DNA from: Antedon bifida
Taxonomy: Eukaryota > Echinodermata > Crinoidea > Comatulida > Antedonidae
Direction of reading: 5' to 3'
NCBI GenBank assembly: GCA_963402885.1
Contig: OY727103.1
Span: 6,734,501 to 6,798,500, forward strand
DNA length: 64,000 nucleotides
The notes under the pieces were generated by a model that saw nothing but the letters and a program-made list of their open reading frames with translations, searched no databases and was not told the origin of the DNA. A program made the position numbers and the translations under genes. Below, piece by piece: positions 36,958-47,006 of the stretch (its first letter is position 1; the number at the start of each line of letters is the position of its first letter).

Positions 36958-38217
36958 ATAAATTGCATAAACACGGAGAAACATTTGTACTCGGGGTTCA
37001 TTGCGAGTACGCGCGCGAGACCTATCACGTTATGCTATATTGTAAAAAGCCATATGTATTGCAAATGAATTAAAAATGAATTTAGTAATATTTTAATTAT
37101 TTTTTAGGCCTTCGTGTCGTCAGGATATTATTGAGTTCAAAATGTCATGAATTTTGAAAGGATTGGTTTTGTGTGTCAGAAATCAGAAATGGATTCCTTC
37201 TGCATGTTTGGCTGAAACACTCCAGAACTACGGTACCCAAGGTAGTCATTAGCGGATATAGTGAATTAATAACAAACCGCATGTTGATTTATTGATTTAA
37301 ATTAATCAAAATCATTTGTTTCATTTATGGTATTTTTTTCTATTTTAAAATATAATTTCAATTTTCTTTGTAATCATGCATGGAAGTAATGTTTTAGGAC
37401 AAATACATTCCTATAATCTCACATTATGGAAATATTTGTCACCATGTGTAACCGTCTGTTAATAACTGTTATTATAAAGATTTACTTGAGACCAATTTCA
37501 GATTAAAGTCAATTAGCGCTTTTAATGCACACTACGGTACGTGACATTATATTGGTTAATTCTGTCATTATTCAACACCTTTAATTAAAAAACATCATTA
37601 GACTTGGAAAAGAAGATTTATAATGAGTATGCTTAATTAACCTTAGGTCAAATAATAGTATTAAAATAACACATATACCAAATATGGTAATACTATGCTT
37701 GCAATAACAAGACGACTCTGGAACAAAACTATTTTAATTTGACAAAGCAAAATCAAAGGAAGTTGTATAATTTTCATTTTTATTCGAATCATGAGCTATT
37801 TTCCATGCTCAAATAGTGCGACGTACCTTATGAACATGATGATGTCATATCAAGGCCTAATCATATTGTGTTTCATGATTTAAACATTCAAAAGAAGTTC
37901 ATCAAACACTATAATTACGCCATGGGTTTGTCAACTCTAAATAACTGACAAACATTGTCGGGAATTGCATTACGAATAATTATCAATAAATCCTCGAAAA
38001 GTATTACTATTTTTAGTATAGGCCTACTCTGAAACCAAAGAAAATAGAGGGGAAAACATATGTTCGGTAAAAATATGTAAGCGTTTCATTAAAATATAGT
38101 TGCGTAAGGCTATTGCATAACCCATAAACTAACATTGAAAAAATGCGACTGAATGAAAATGAAAGAAAAATTAAAACCATAATTAATAATGTGCGAGAAA
38201 CCGAGACTGCACCAGAA
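36958..38217. other. no gene seen
   Basis: AT-rich. The minus-strand open frames at 38013-38470 overlap the next tandem repeat and are not credible genes. Confidence 0.4.
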
Positions 38218-38455
38218 CAAAGGTAATAAAAGTAAAAGTGTTTTTCAATATGCCTATAATAAACAAAATGTCTATATATGGTATTTCCTAATGGTGGTTG
38301 CCATAACATAAAACAAAGGTAATAAAAGAAAAAGTGTTTTTCAATAGGCCTATAATAAACAAAATGTCTATGGTAATTCCATAACGGCGATTGCTATAAC
38401 ATAAACAAAGGGAATAAAAGCAAAAGTGTTTTTCTATAGACCTATTAAACAAAGT
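38218..38455 (+). repeat. about 102-bp tandem repeat, 2.4 copies
   Basis: Three units begin near AAAGGTAATAAAAG and share AAAGTGTTTTTC, CCTATAATAAACAAAATGTC and a GGTGGTTGCCATAACATAAA-like end. Confidence 0.8.
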
Positions 38456-39312
38456 TGTTATGCATTTCAACGAAATTATCTTATAAGCAAAAACTCATAA
38501 CTATTAAACAGTATCAATTCCATAACGAAGAAATAAAAGTAAAAAAAAAATTTCAACGAAATTATCGAATAAGAAAACAACTCATAATTACTAACAGGTC
38601 TATATATGGAAATTCCATTAACAGCGATTACCATTTCTTAAAAACTTATAGAAACGTATTGTTTTCAGTTGGCGACAGAGAACTTATACGCGAAATTGGA
38701 GAAGCTGAATAGAATAAAGCACTATTCTTTACTCAAGCAGTAAATCACCGTCAACAGAGCATTGTTAACAAACTACAACAATAACACATTTTAAAATTCA
38801 CTTTAACACAACGGAATCATGGCCTTTATTCTCTAATATAATAGAATAATACTATTGTACTCTTTCAACAAAACTATGAATTGTTATGGAGAGTAGCCTT
38901 GTGTGAACAGCAATCTACCTGAAAACAAATAAAGACGCTCATGTATAGGAATAAGTGTACTAATCCTTTAATAACTTACGCCAAATTCATAAATACAATC
39001 ACAACATCGCTTAAAAGGTAACAAAAACAAATAGACTGGAAAGAGTCTTTTAAATTACGTTTAAAATCCCAGTACGCAGCCATGTGCTTTGTTGATCTTT
39101 AAATACATGATGGGTTACAAAAATTCCTTAATAATTATTTAAAACTACAGAAAGCATCAATTGTCTTTGTATGCAACTTACTGTATTACTTTTAAACATA
39201 TACTACGAACAAAAAAATTCCAGGGGTATGCACCAACACCAATAAAATAGTAGGCCTACCATTTTTCACAATCGGAATTTTTCTGTACACTATATCTTTC
39301 GCAAGCTTGCAT
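38456..39312. other. no gene seen
   Basis: No recognisable gene. The plus-strand open frame at 38455-38712 is lysine- and isoleucine-rich, as expected of AT-rich chance frames. Confidence 0.4.
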
Positions 39313-39463
39313 AAAGCTCTGTCTACACTATCAAACACGTTGACAAAAAAAGTGTGATGTGCCCAAAAATGGTAGTGATATGCCCAAATATTGTAGTAAT
39401 ATGACATCAGCATGTCCATATATGGGCACATCGCATTTTTTGTCACAAATGTGACAAGGCTTA
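39313..39463. mobile_element. CTGTCTACAC MITE, copy 2
   Basis: AAAGCTCTGTCTACACTATC, then GTGATGTGCCCAAAAATGG and two TGGTAGTGATATG-like blocks, ending with GGGCACATCGC and GTGACAAGGCTT. The right end is degraded. Confidence 0.72.
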
Positions 39464-39876
39464 AAACCGATACCTTCTTCTGTGTTCATAATGGATTTCA
39501 GAAAAATCTGAAATCCGTTGATTCCAAAATAGTCATTATTATCTCTGGAATTTCACTGGTTCTCAGCCAATATTATATACTTATATATATAAATGTATTT
39601 GTGGTATACCCATTGTATCAGAGAGATATAGTTTTCTCAAATTGGTGGATACTTGTGAAAAGGGAACATTTCTAAATGTCATACATCAAATAGACAATAC
39701 CTGTTTGGATGGTTCTAATATCAGCAGAAATGGAGGCCATGACGAATTGGTCACTATAAATATTTTGGTAAGGAGTTTACACTTTCACCAATGTTAAAAT
39801 ATAATACAGTTTTCTACGGTTAAAATTGACATTACAAAAAAAAAACACATTCCATTCTCTGTATTACCAAACATTA

Positions 39877-40435
39877 ATGTAGGCCTACCCTATGTTATGA
39901 TAATATACTACGAAATATGAATATATCAGAAAAAAGATATAAATAATGTAATACGCAATGATACCTCATGTAAATAATAGAAATGAAAAATATGGCTGAT
40001 TCTCCACACAAGAGAAAAAATGTCTCCATTACATATAGGCATATTATAATATTTTATATAGTGTATCTTTATATAATCGTTGGCGTCCAAGCAGACATTA
40101 TTGTAGGCCTACGTTATGTTATGATAATATACTATACAAATAATATAATAATATATCAGAAAAAAAGATAAATATAATGTGATACGCAATGATACTTCAT
40201 GTAAATAATAGAAATGAAAAATATGGATGATTCTCCACAAGAGAAAACAAGGCCATATACATGAAGTCGCCTGCTCAAATTTGAATTAGTGTTTACCGAC
40301 CAACTGACCGAGCGAGCGACCAACCTACCGACATAGTAGGCTGTAGAGTAGCGTTTGCACGCAACTAAAAATGTCTCCTTCCATTACATAGGCCTATTAT
40401 TAATATGTTATCTAGTGTATATTTAGATAATTGTT
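39877..40435 (+). repeat. tandem duplication of about 225 bp, second copy interrupted
   Basis: The first copy (39877-40100) and second copy share TGTTATGATAATATACTA, TACGCAATGATAC, TCATGTAAATAATAG, GAAAAATATGG, TGATTCTCCACA and GTTGGCGTCCA. The second copy contains a 120-bp insertion (40251-40373) that the first lacks. Confidence 0.85.
40251..40373 (+). mobile_element. ACCG-rich short element, copy 4, with adjacent empty site
   Basis: Starts GGCCATATACATGAAGTCGC, then CTCAAATTTGAATTAGTG, an ACCG-type run, ACATAGTAGGCTGTAGAG and GTTTGCACGCAAC. The neighbouring duplicate reads straight across, from CAAGAGAAAA to AAATGTCTCC, which gives the pre-insertion sequence. An A-rich target of about four bases is likely. 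No coding capacity. Confidence 0.8.
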
Positions 40436-41030
40436 GGCGTCCATTGACTGTGACAAAATTCCGAGTATCTTGAAGATTTGTATCTTGGACTTAAAGATTT
40501 GTAGGCGATCAGTTGGACGCTCGTTCTGTCGTTTTTACAAGACAAACATGGTTTAACATCAGCTACAAGTTCCAATTAAATGGTTTTATAAGATATTCTA
40601 AGCTATTAAAATCGAGTTTTAGATGGTTAGGAGATATACCAAGATAAACTCAATACTCTTTGAAGGGGCTTAGAAAATCTTTATGGCTCACGTTCGGTTT
40701 GTAGGGTTTTTACAAAATCCAAATGGCTCAATTGACGATATTTTTTCTCTCTGTCAGAACCAATTTAAAGAATTGATTAAGAGATATATATCCAAATCAA
40801 AAAGTACTTGAATTATTGACTAATGGACTCAATATGGCCTACATTCGGGCATACGAAATTGCAATATTAATGAACAGTACATGTAACCAAAGAAGACGTT
40901 GACTCTGATAAAACAGTGAATAACGCATGATACAACATTATTTTATTCGTCCATAAATAATTGTCATGCTTTCTTCTTTCTTTTAAACGTTTATACATGT
41001 TTAATAATAATAATTGAAACAGCGCCACCA
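40436..41030. other. no gene seen
   Basis: No recognisable feature. Confidence 0.4.
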
Positions 41031-41479
41031 CACTGTAAACATAGTGTTTATATCTTAAACATATATTTTGTACCCACTTTTTCACACATTTAGCCTTAAA
41101 CATGTTTAGATATGAACATGTTTATTAGGTTCTAAATACATTCTAATCATGTAGTCTGTAACCAACTCAACACATCAGTGACGTGTTGATTGTTAAACAT
41201 GTGGAGAAATATAAAGACACGTTTAGGTTTTAAACGTGTTTAGTTTTTTTCGCCACAGTAAAATCATATGCAGGCAACGCTAAACACGTACCTTAACATG
41301 TTGACTGAACATAATAGTGACATGTTGACTGCTAAACGAGTGGAGGAAAACAACATGTAGCTATATAAACACGTTAGGTTTTAAACACGCCAAACATGTA
41401 ACACGTGTTTAAAAGCTAAATGTGTGGAAAAAGTGGGTAAAAAATAGATGTTTAAGATCTAAACACTATTTTTATAGTG
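41031..41479. mobile_element. 449-bp foldback element with CACTRT ends
   Basis: The left end CACTGTAAACATAGTGTTTA and the inverted right end CACTATAAAAATAGTGTTTA start terminal inverted repeats of about 65 bp with few mismatches. They continue through ATCTTAAACAT, TACCCACTTTTT and CACACATTTAGC. The interior repeats AACATGTTTA, AAACACGT and GACATGTTGACTG. CACTR ends are typical of CMC (CACTA, Mirage, Chapaev) and Transib-like transposons; family placement is inference. No target duplication of 3-5 bp is evident. Confidence 0.75.
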
Positions 41480-42806
41480 CAGAGTTACTGATGCGAGAAA
41501 ATCAATGTTGTTTCAAATGGACAGGTTTCGGGTTCAATTAAAAAACCTTTGCCGACAAAAACATCCTCTCAAACGAAAACAGATATCAATTACAATTATA
41601 TTAATAATAAACGTTAGTCGGGTAAAAATGTCAAGTTAACTCATTAATAATAAATAACACTAAATCTATTATTGAAAAAAAAACATCAAGTTACCAATTA
41701 TTGTTTTCGAAAGATGCATCAAACAATGTCATAGGCATATGTTGAATGGCGCTCATACTCACATTTTAGAAGATTTGAAACCATACATTTTTAAGATTTT
41801 AGAAAGGCACTGGGGATGGAGAATCCCATTACTTTGAGAGACTAAAAAGAAAATACTCAAAACGCAAAACACGTCTAAACACTTATACATATATTTTTAC
41901 ACTTAATGCCTTTATATCCCATTACTATGAAAGACTAAAAAGAGAATACTCAAAACGCAAAACACGTCCTAACACTTTAAAATAAAACACTTTTTACACT
42001 GAAGGCGCCCCATAAAATTTCAAACAAATACACAATACTACACCCTAGTGTGCAATCCGAAAACCCTCATGAAGTTGTTTGTCATATAATATATAAATAT
42101 CATTAATACAATAACGGAATGTTGACGCCTTTATATCTCTGATGATGAGTCACTTGATGTTCCAATCAACTGACTGATTAAACACTGTCTTTAGGCCAAC
42201 AATATTTATCTAAGGATAAGATAGCCAATATTTCAATTTATTATACAAAATATAAATACTCTGTATTGGGTGCAGGTGATTGGTTAGATACTAATTGATA
42301 AATGTGATACTATTCAAATTTGAGTAGACGAATTTCCAAGAACACAGAATGTCGTTTCGGCAAAAGGCTTAAAATGTATAAATTATTTTTTTAAATACTA
42401 ATGGGTAATGCAGTACGTTTTCACCAAGTAAATATTTCTCAAATGTAATATGAAGGCTCATAGTCTTATTGTAGCCATTCAATAGTAGGCCCATAGGGAC
42501 TAACCACCAAGGTAGGTTCAGGAGATCAATGACTGCAACGGGTTTTTTTATTTTATAATTCAGCTTTAAATATTAGACCTATTAATTTTACAGTCAATAA
42601 CTAAGATTATTAATAACATGAAAATACATTTTAACATTTTAAAAGAGTTTACAAAATCTGATGACAGTAAAATAACACAAAAGCTGAGTGAAAATTTTAA
42701 CAAATAAGAAATGTATGTACATTATTTACAACGCATCTGGCTTGTTAAAATAGCGTAATCTACACCGTTTATATCCCGTACCCGCAATGTACCAATACCG
42801 TTCGTG
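41480..42806. other. no gene; short duplicate at 41821-41985
   Basis: CCCATTACT with GAGACTAAAAAGA or AAGACTAAAAAGA, and ATACTCAAAACGCAAAACAC, occurs twice about 110 bp apart near 41828 and 41938. Nothing else recognised. Confidence 0.45.
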
Positions 42807-42924
42807 CATTACGTCATTTTTAATCAATCATGCATAACGGAGAGTAACTAGCGCCATCACATATACGTCAATACATTAGTTAATCATGCATAACGGAGAG
42901 TTACTAGCGCCATCACATATACAT
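42807..42924. repeat. right member of the 60-bp inverted pair plus a direct copy
   Basis: 42807-42864 carries CATTACGTCATTTTTAATC, CATGCATAACGGAG and CTAGCGCCATCACATA. A second direct copy of its right part lies at 42880-42922. The inverted partner is at 36898-36957. Confidence 0.78.
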
Positions 42925-43467
42925 AACGGGGTACTTTTACTGGAGACTGGTAGAACCAGCTTCAATACACTTTTATATATTTGTTTTCTTTTACTAACGA
43001 TTGTCAATGAGGAGTTGAAGAAACTAAATTACAAATGTCAACAGATAATGCTGTGTAGATAGCGCTCAAAATCTTAATTAAACATCAAGCATAAAATATC
43101 GGCAGCTGTTTTTACGAAGTCTTGACAAGATAAAATGCACAGTTTGATTACCTCTGTCGGCATTGCCTAAGTAAAATACACATAGACTGATTAAATAAAT
43201 CCCTAGGTATCATATCAAGTCGTTTCTATTTAATTCCCAGTGTAGCCGGAAAAATATTAGTTTAACTGTGAAAGTACAAATGATTGTGAAGAAAACCACA
43301 GCTTAAAATTTGCTCATCTTTATGTCATTTTGTTTTGTCAGTGCATGCATAGAACATTTAGGAATTCGATGACGTTCAAAACACATGATATTTATTATTG
43401 ATTTGTTATGTTTTACGTTTTGTTGTCTTCCTTCTGTAAGTTTCAAGACGTTGATATCACTGCCATG
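42925..43467. other. no gene seen
   Basis: No recognisable feature. Confidence 0.4.
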
Positions 43468-43604
43468 GTCTGTCTACACTCAAACTAGTTTGACAAAAAA
43501 AGTGTGATGTTCCCAAATATGGCAGTAATATGCCCAAATATGGTAGTGATATAACAGCATAATTTCCATGGGTATATTACATTTGTTTGTCATATGAAGT
43601 TTGC
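43468..43604. mobile_element. CTGTCTACAC MITE, copy 3
   Basis: GTCTGTCTACACTCAAACTA, TGTGATGTTCCCAAATATGG and duplicated ATATGGTAGTGATAT blocks. The right end, GTCATATGAAGTTTGCTTAA, is degraded. Confidence 0.68.
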
Positions 43605-43769
43605 TTAATACACCTAGATTTGTATCTCAATGACTTGCGATAATCGGTTAAGATGTATTTACTGACGGCTGCATAATGGGGTAAAACAGAAAAGGTGTGG
43701 ATAAATAAGTAGATATGCTTACATTGTCAATTATAATTATAATTTTTACGAAGTTGATGGTAATACTTA

Positions 43770-43909
43770 AGCTCTGTCTACACTATCAAAAAATGTGATG
43801 TGCCCAAATATGGTAGTGATATACCCAATGGTAATGATATTTCATCATCATGTCCATACATGGGCATATCACATTTTGTCACATAAAGTGTGATAGTGTA
43901 GACAGAGCT
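43770..43909. mobile_element. CTGTCTACAC MITE, complete copy 4
   Basis: Ends AGCTCTGTCTACACTATCA (43770-43788) and TGATAGTGTAGACAGAGCT (43891-43909) are a perfect 19-bp inverted repeat. TTA flanks both sides (43767-43769 and 43910-43912). A 3-bp TTA target duplication is typical of PIF/Harbinger elements, so this is probably a Harbinger-type MITE. It is 140 bp long with no coding capacity. Confidence 0.85.
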
Positions 43910-44111
43910 TTAGACTGACCAGGGAAGAATTTATAGATTTAGACCTATACTGACAGATTCACAGAATTAAAAGTGATCAGGTTGGTTCTAATATGTAAAT
44001 TACAATTGGTCCAATGGATCTTTGTTGATCAAAATCAGTTTTACTCTGTTATCTCGCTACCTCAAGCGTACCTATCCTCAACTCATTCTTCCTTATCACT
44101 TAACCTTCTCT

Positions 44112-44240
44112 AAAGTTCTGTTTACACAATCAAACTTTATGTTACAAAAACAAATGTGATGTGCCCATAATGGATACGATTACTTTATATCACTACCAAA
44201 CTTTTTTTTGTCAAAATAATTTAATAGTGTAGACAGAGAT
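44112..44240. mobile_element. CTGTCTACAC MITE, copy 5
   Basis: AAAGTTCTGTTTACACAATC to AATAGTGTAGACAGAGAT. Both ends are recognisable with several mutations. Confidence 0.7.
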
Positions 44241-44267
44241 CTAGAATTTAAGGGTAGGCTAGCTTCA

Positions 44268-44393
44268 CACTATAACGCAACGCAAGCAGGTAAACGCAAA
44301 TGCAAACAGTTCGTATAATCCATCGCTTGTGATTGGTCAAATCACTAGCGTTGCGCGTAAGTCCTTGCGTTGCGTCATATGGGAACAAACCCT
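44268..44393. mobile_element. GGTTCCCAC foldback MITE, copy 4
   Basis: AGCTTCACACTATAACGCAA, AACGCAAGCAGG, CATCGCTTGTGATTGGTCAA, TAAGTCCTTGCGTTGCGTCA and TATGGGAACAAACC. It lies 28 bp downstream of another MITE. Confidence 0.7.
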
Positions 44394-45261
44394 GTAAGAA
44401 TTATTATTATTATTATTATATTATTATTACTAAACATCCATCCAAAAACCTTGAATGCCTATCTGTGTTGTTTACAATTCAAAGGCACATACCTACACAC
44501 TGAATATTTTAATGATTATTTTCACAGACTATATTAAGCTCATTGAGGTTATTCTTTTGTTCGTTGTTCCTGATGGACTTCCTGATTGCCTTTGTATTTT
44601 CATATTTTTAGTTCTATTGTCTGATCTAACGAACATCTTGATAACACGGCTAATAATTTATGCTTTCATACAACCCCCCGGGGGCCCATATTCATTTAAA
44701 AATGTGTTGATTGTCGGGAAACATGAAACCGACTAATTATAGCAACTTGGGAATAGTGTGTTTGCGGAAGATGTAACTATAGGAAAATCTTCGAACGTTT
44801 CTTATAATTATTTTAATCTACCTGACCTTTTGTTGTACTTAAAGTACTTTCAATTATTCATTATCTGTTAAAATATATATTTAAAATAGTACAGACGCAT
44901 GGTACCAGTATAAAAACAAACATCTACATTTTTAATATAATGCTTTTAAAAACAAAGCATGTGCATAACATTGGAGACATGGCAATGAATTGTTTAAATC
45001 ATATTTATCAACAATGTTAAAAATACACAAGCGCGCCTACACAACAAGTATGCAGTCATCACACTATAATTAGTTTACTTATAATTAATATATACGTACG
45101 GTATACACAGTGTTTAATGGTAACCAAATACGGTAACATTTTTGACATATGAAATATATCAATAATTAATTATTTCCCCTTTTAACTCGTAAAACCAGAA
45201 AACAACATCATTTCTGCTTTAATAATACTAAACAAGAGGCATACTACAATATTACTCTAAT
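44394..45261. other. no gene; ATT microsatellite at 44399-44428
   Basis: ATT-type microsatellite followed by AT-rich DNA. The hydrophobic plus-strand open frame at 44455-44736 has no recognisable domain. Confidence 0.4.
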
Positions 45262-45266
45262 TTGGG

Positions 45267-45392
45267 ACACGCCTATTCAGGGGACACGCCTATTCAGGGG
45301 ACACGCCTATTCAGGGGACACGCCTATTCAGGGGACAAGCCTATTCAGGGAAAACACTTAATCAGGGGACACACTTATTCAGGGGACACACC
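45267..45392 (+). repeat. 17-bp tandem repeat, about 7 copies
   Basis: Unit GGGGACACGCCTATTCA. The first four copies are identical and the later ones drift to ACAAGCC, AAACACTTAATCA and ACACACTTATTCA. The overlapping open frame is a by-product. Confidence 0.92.
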
Positions 45393-45639
45393 ACCTAAGA
45401 ACTATTCAAAAACGAATTATGGGTTCCCGCCACATCAAATCCTTACCAAGGGGACACTTGTCCGTCCCCGATAACTATAGGCGAGTCTACTGTTTTCTAA
45501 TGCTTAGGCCTACGTTGATGACACTTTTAGTAATATTTTATCATCTATTTACAGATGTTAAAGTGACTACGAATAGGTTATGCACCTTTGCATTACAATC
45601 TATAACAGAAGCGGAAAGATCAAAGTGTTTAAATGAGCG

Positions 45640-45705
45640 TTGGGATTATGGGGGCAGAGGTTGTGAATCGTTAATCCCGGGTTCGATCCCCATGTCTCCT
45701 AAAGC
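45640..45705 (+). other. tRNA-like B box, probable SINE fragment
   Basis: Contains GGGTTCGATCCCCATG, a strong match to the polymerase III B box GGTTCGANNCC. No convincing A box or cloverleaf can be built upstream, so this is more likely a decayed tRNA-derived SINE than a functional tRNA gene. Confidence 0.4.
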
Positions 45706-45786
45706 AATATCATTGGAAACGTAATTATACCTTTTGAACTACCCCCTCACACTCTATTTCTCCCAAAGGATATTTTTATATTAGAA

Positions 45787-45992
45787 TATGTTTGTAGGAA
45801 AAATAATTGAATGTTTCTGGATAACATAAATGTTTTTTTTTCTTTCTCTGCACTCGATTCTCAATGGTGTATCTCGAAATTATAAGAATAGTTAATAGGA
45901 AAAATAATTGAATGTTTCTGAAAACATATATGATTTTTTTCTTTCCCTGCACACGATTCTCAATGTTGTATCTCGACATTATAACAATATCT
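45787..45992 (+). repeat. tandem duplication of about 104 bp
   Basis: Two copies share AGGAAAAATAATTGAATGTT, TTTTTTTCTTTC, CTGCAC, CGATTCTCAATG and TGTATCTCGA. The minus-strand open frame at 45776-45979 simply reads the duplication twice. Confidence 0.8.
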
Positions 45993-46004
45993 GCCCAGTA
46001 TCAT

Positions 46005-46060
46005 AGGCAAATTCCATAATACATTATCACATGTGGTAGCTGTATCAGAGATTAAGAGGT
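46005..46060. repeat. CACATGTGAT palindromic dispersed repeat, copy 3
   Basis: AGTATCATAGGCAAATTCC and ATTATCACATGTGGTAGC match the inverted form of the block near 36150-36205. Confidence 0.5.
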
Positions 46061-46138
46061 TAGGTCAGAGAGATGGTATATTCTGAACGAACAAACAATA
46101 CACGTTTTGAAAACGCATTTATGTTTGCGTCTCATCGC

Positions 46139-46397
46139 GTGTGGCGCAGTGTTGAACTGATACTTTAGGCAAGATACTTTACTTACGTTTGCCTCTCTCC
46201 ACCCAGGTGTAGGCTATAATTGGGAACCCGGTTAGATCAAGACACAACTTTGCGCTGATTACTAGCTGCATTATGGGAGTATGTTTCCATACGTGTTTGA
46301 TCGGGAAAAATGACTGGGGTAATAATGTTCAGCGCTTTGAGGTTTCACAACATTATTCGCTATATAAATCCAGGATATTATTATTATTATTATTAAC
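46139..46397 (+). mobile_element. tRNA-derived SINE with ATT tail
   Basis: The head GTGTGGCGCAGTGTTGAACT resembles a tRNA A-box region. The body has GGCAAGATACTTTACTTACG, TTTGCCTCTCTCCACCCAGG, AACCCGGTTAGATC and TCAGCGCTTTGAGGTTTC, and a CGCTATATAAATCCAGG end followed by ATT repeats. I associate this body and tail with SINE2-type elements of marine deuterostomes; that is recollection, not a search. Confidence 0.68.
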
Positions 46398-46900
46398 ACA
46401 AAGAGGCCCAGCCACATTGCTTACGAACAGTAAGAACCCATGCGGGAAAAAGATTCATAAGAAACTGCTGTGGGTGCAGTTTATTGAGTGTTATGAGAGT
46501 GACTATGTATCTATTTGTGAACAGCAATAAAAAGAATATGTGTGCAGACGACTGTGTTTTAGCGCATAATTAATTTTAATCACCACTTTAATGTGTTTAC
46601 AATAGTACAATAAACCTATTTTAATAATTACTTTGCGCGCCCCGCGTCGTTTATAAATCCGCGCGCATTATATTTTGAATAAATGATTAAGATTTTATGG
46701 ATCGATGCATGCAAGGATTATAATAGAGTGTGGGCAAACAATCACTCATTAAGACATACATATCGTATCGTTATGAAGGAGAAAATATTTTAATTGGTGT
46801 AGATGTAAAATAATTATAATTAAGTGGGCGCGCGAAAAGTAGAACACATAGGGTAATGGAAGGTAAATTGTGGTCTATCGCTTGTTTTTTAAACGTAAAC

Positions 46901-47006
46901 AAGGTCATATACATGGCTGCAGTCGTGTGCAAACATTTGTTTACCGACGGACCGACAAACCGATCGACCAACCGACCGACCGACATAGTGAGCTGTAGAG
47001 TCGCGG
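46901..47006 (+). mobile_element. ACCG-rich short element, copy 5
   Basis: AAGGTCATATACATGGCTGC, GTCGTGTGCAAACATTTG, TTTACCGACGGACCGAC, further ACCG units, then CATAGTGAGCTGTAGAGTCG. This is the best-preserved full-length copy. Confidence 0.75.

Noticed and set aside
45640..45705. Functional tRNA gene.
   Set aside because: The B box is good but no A box, acceptor stem or cloverleaf could be built; a SINE remnant is more likely.
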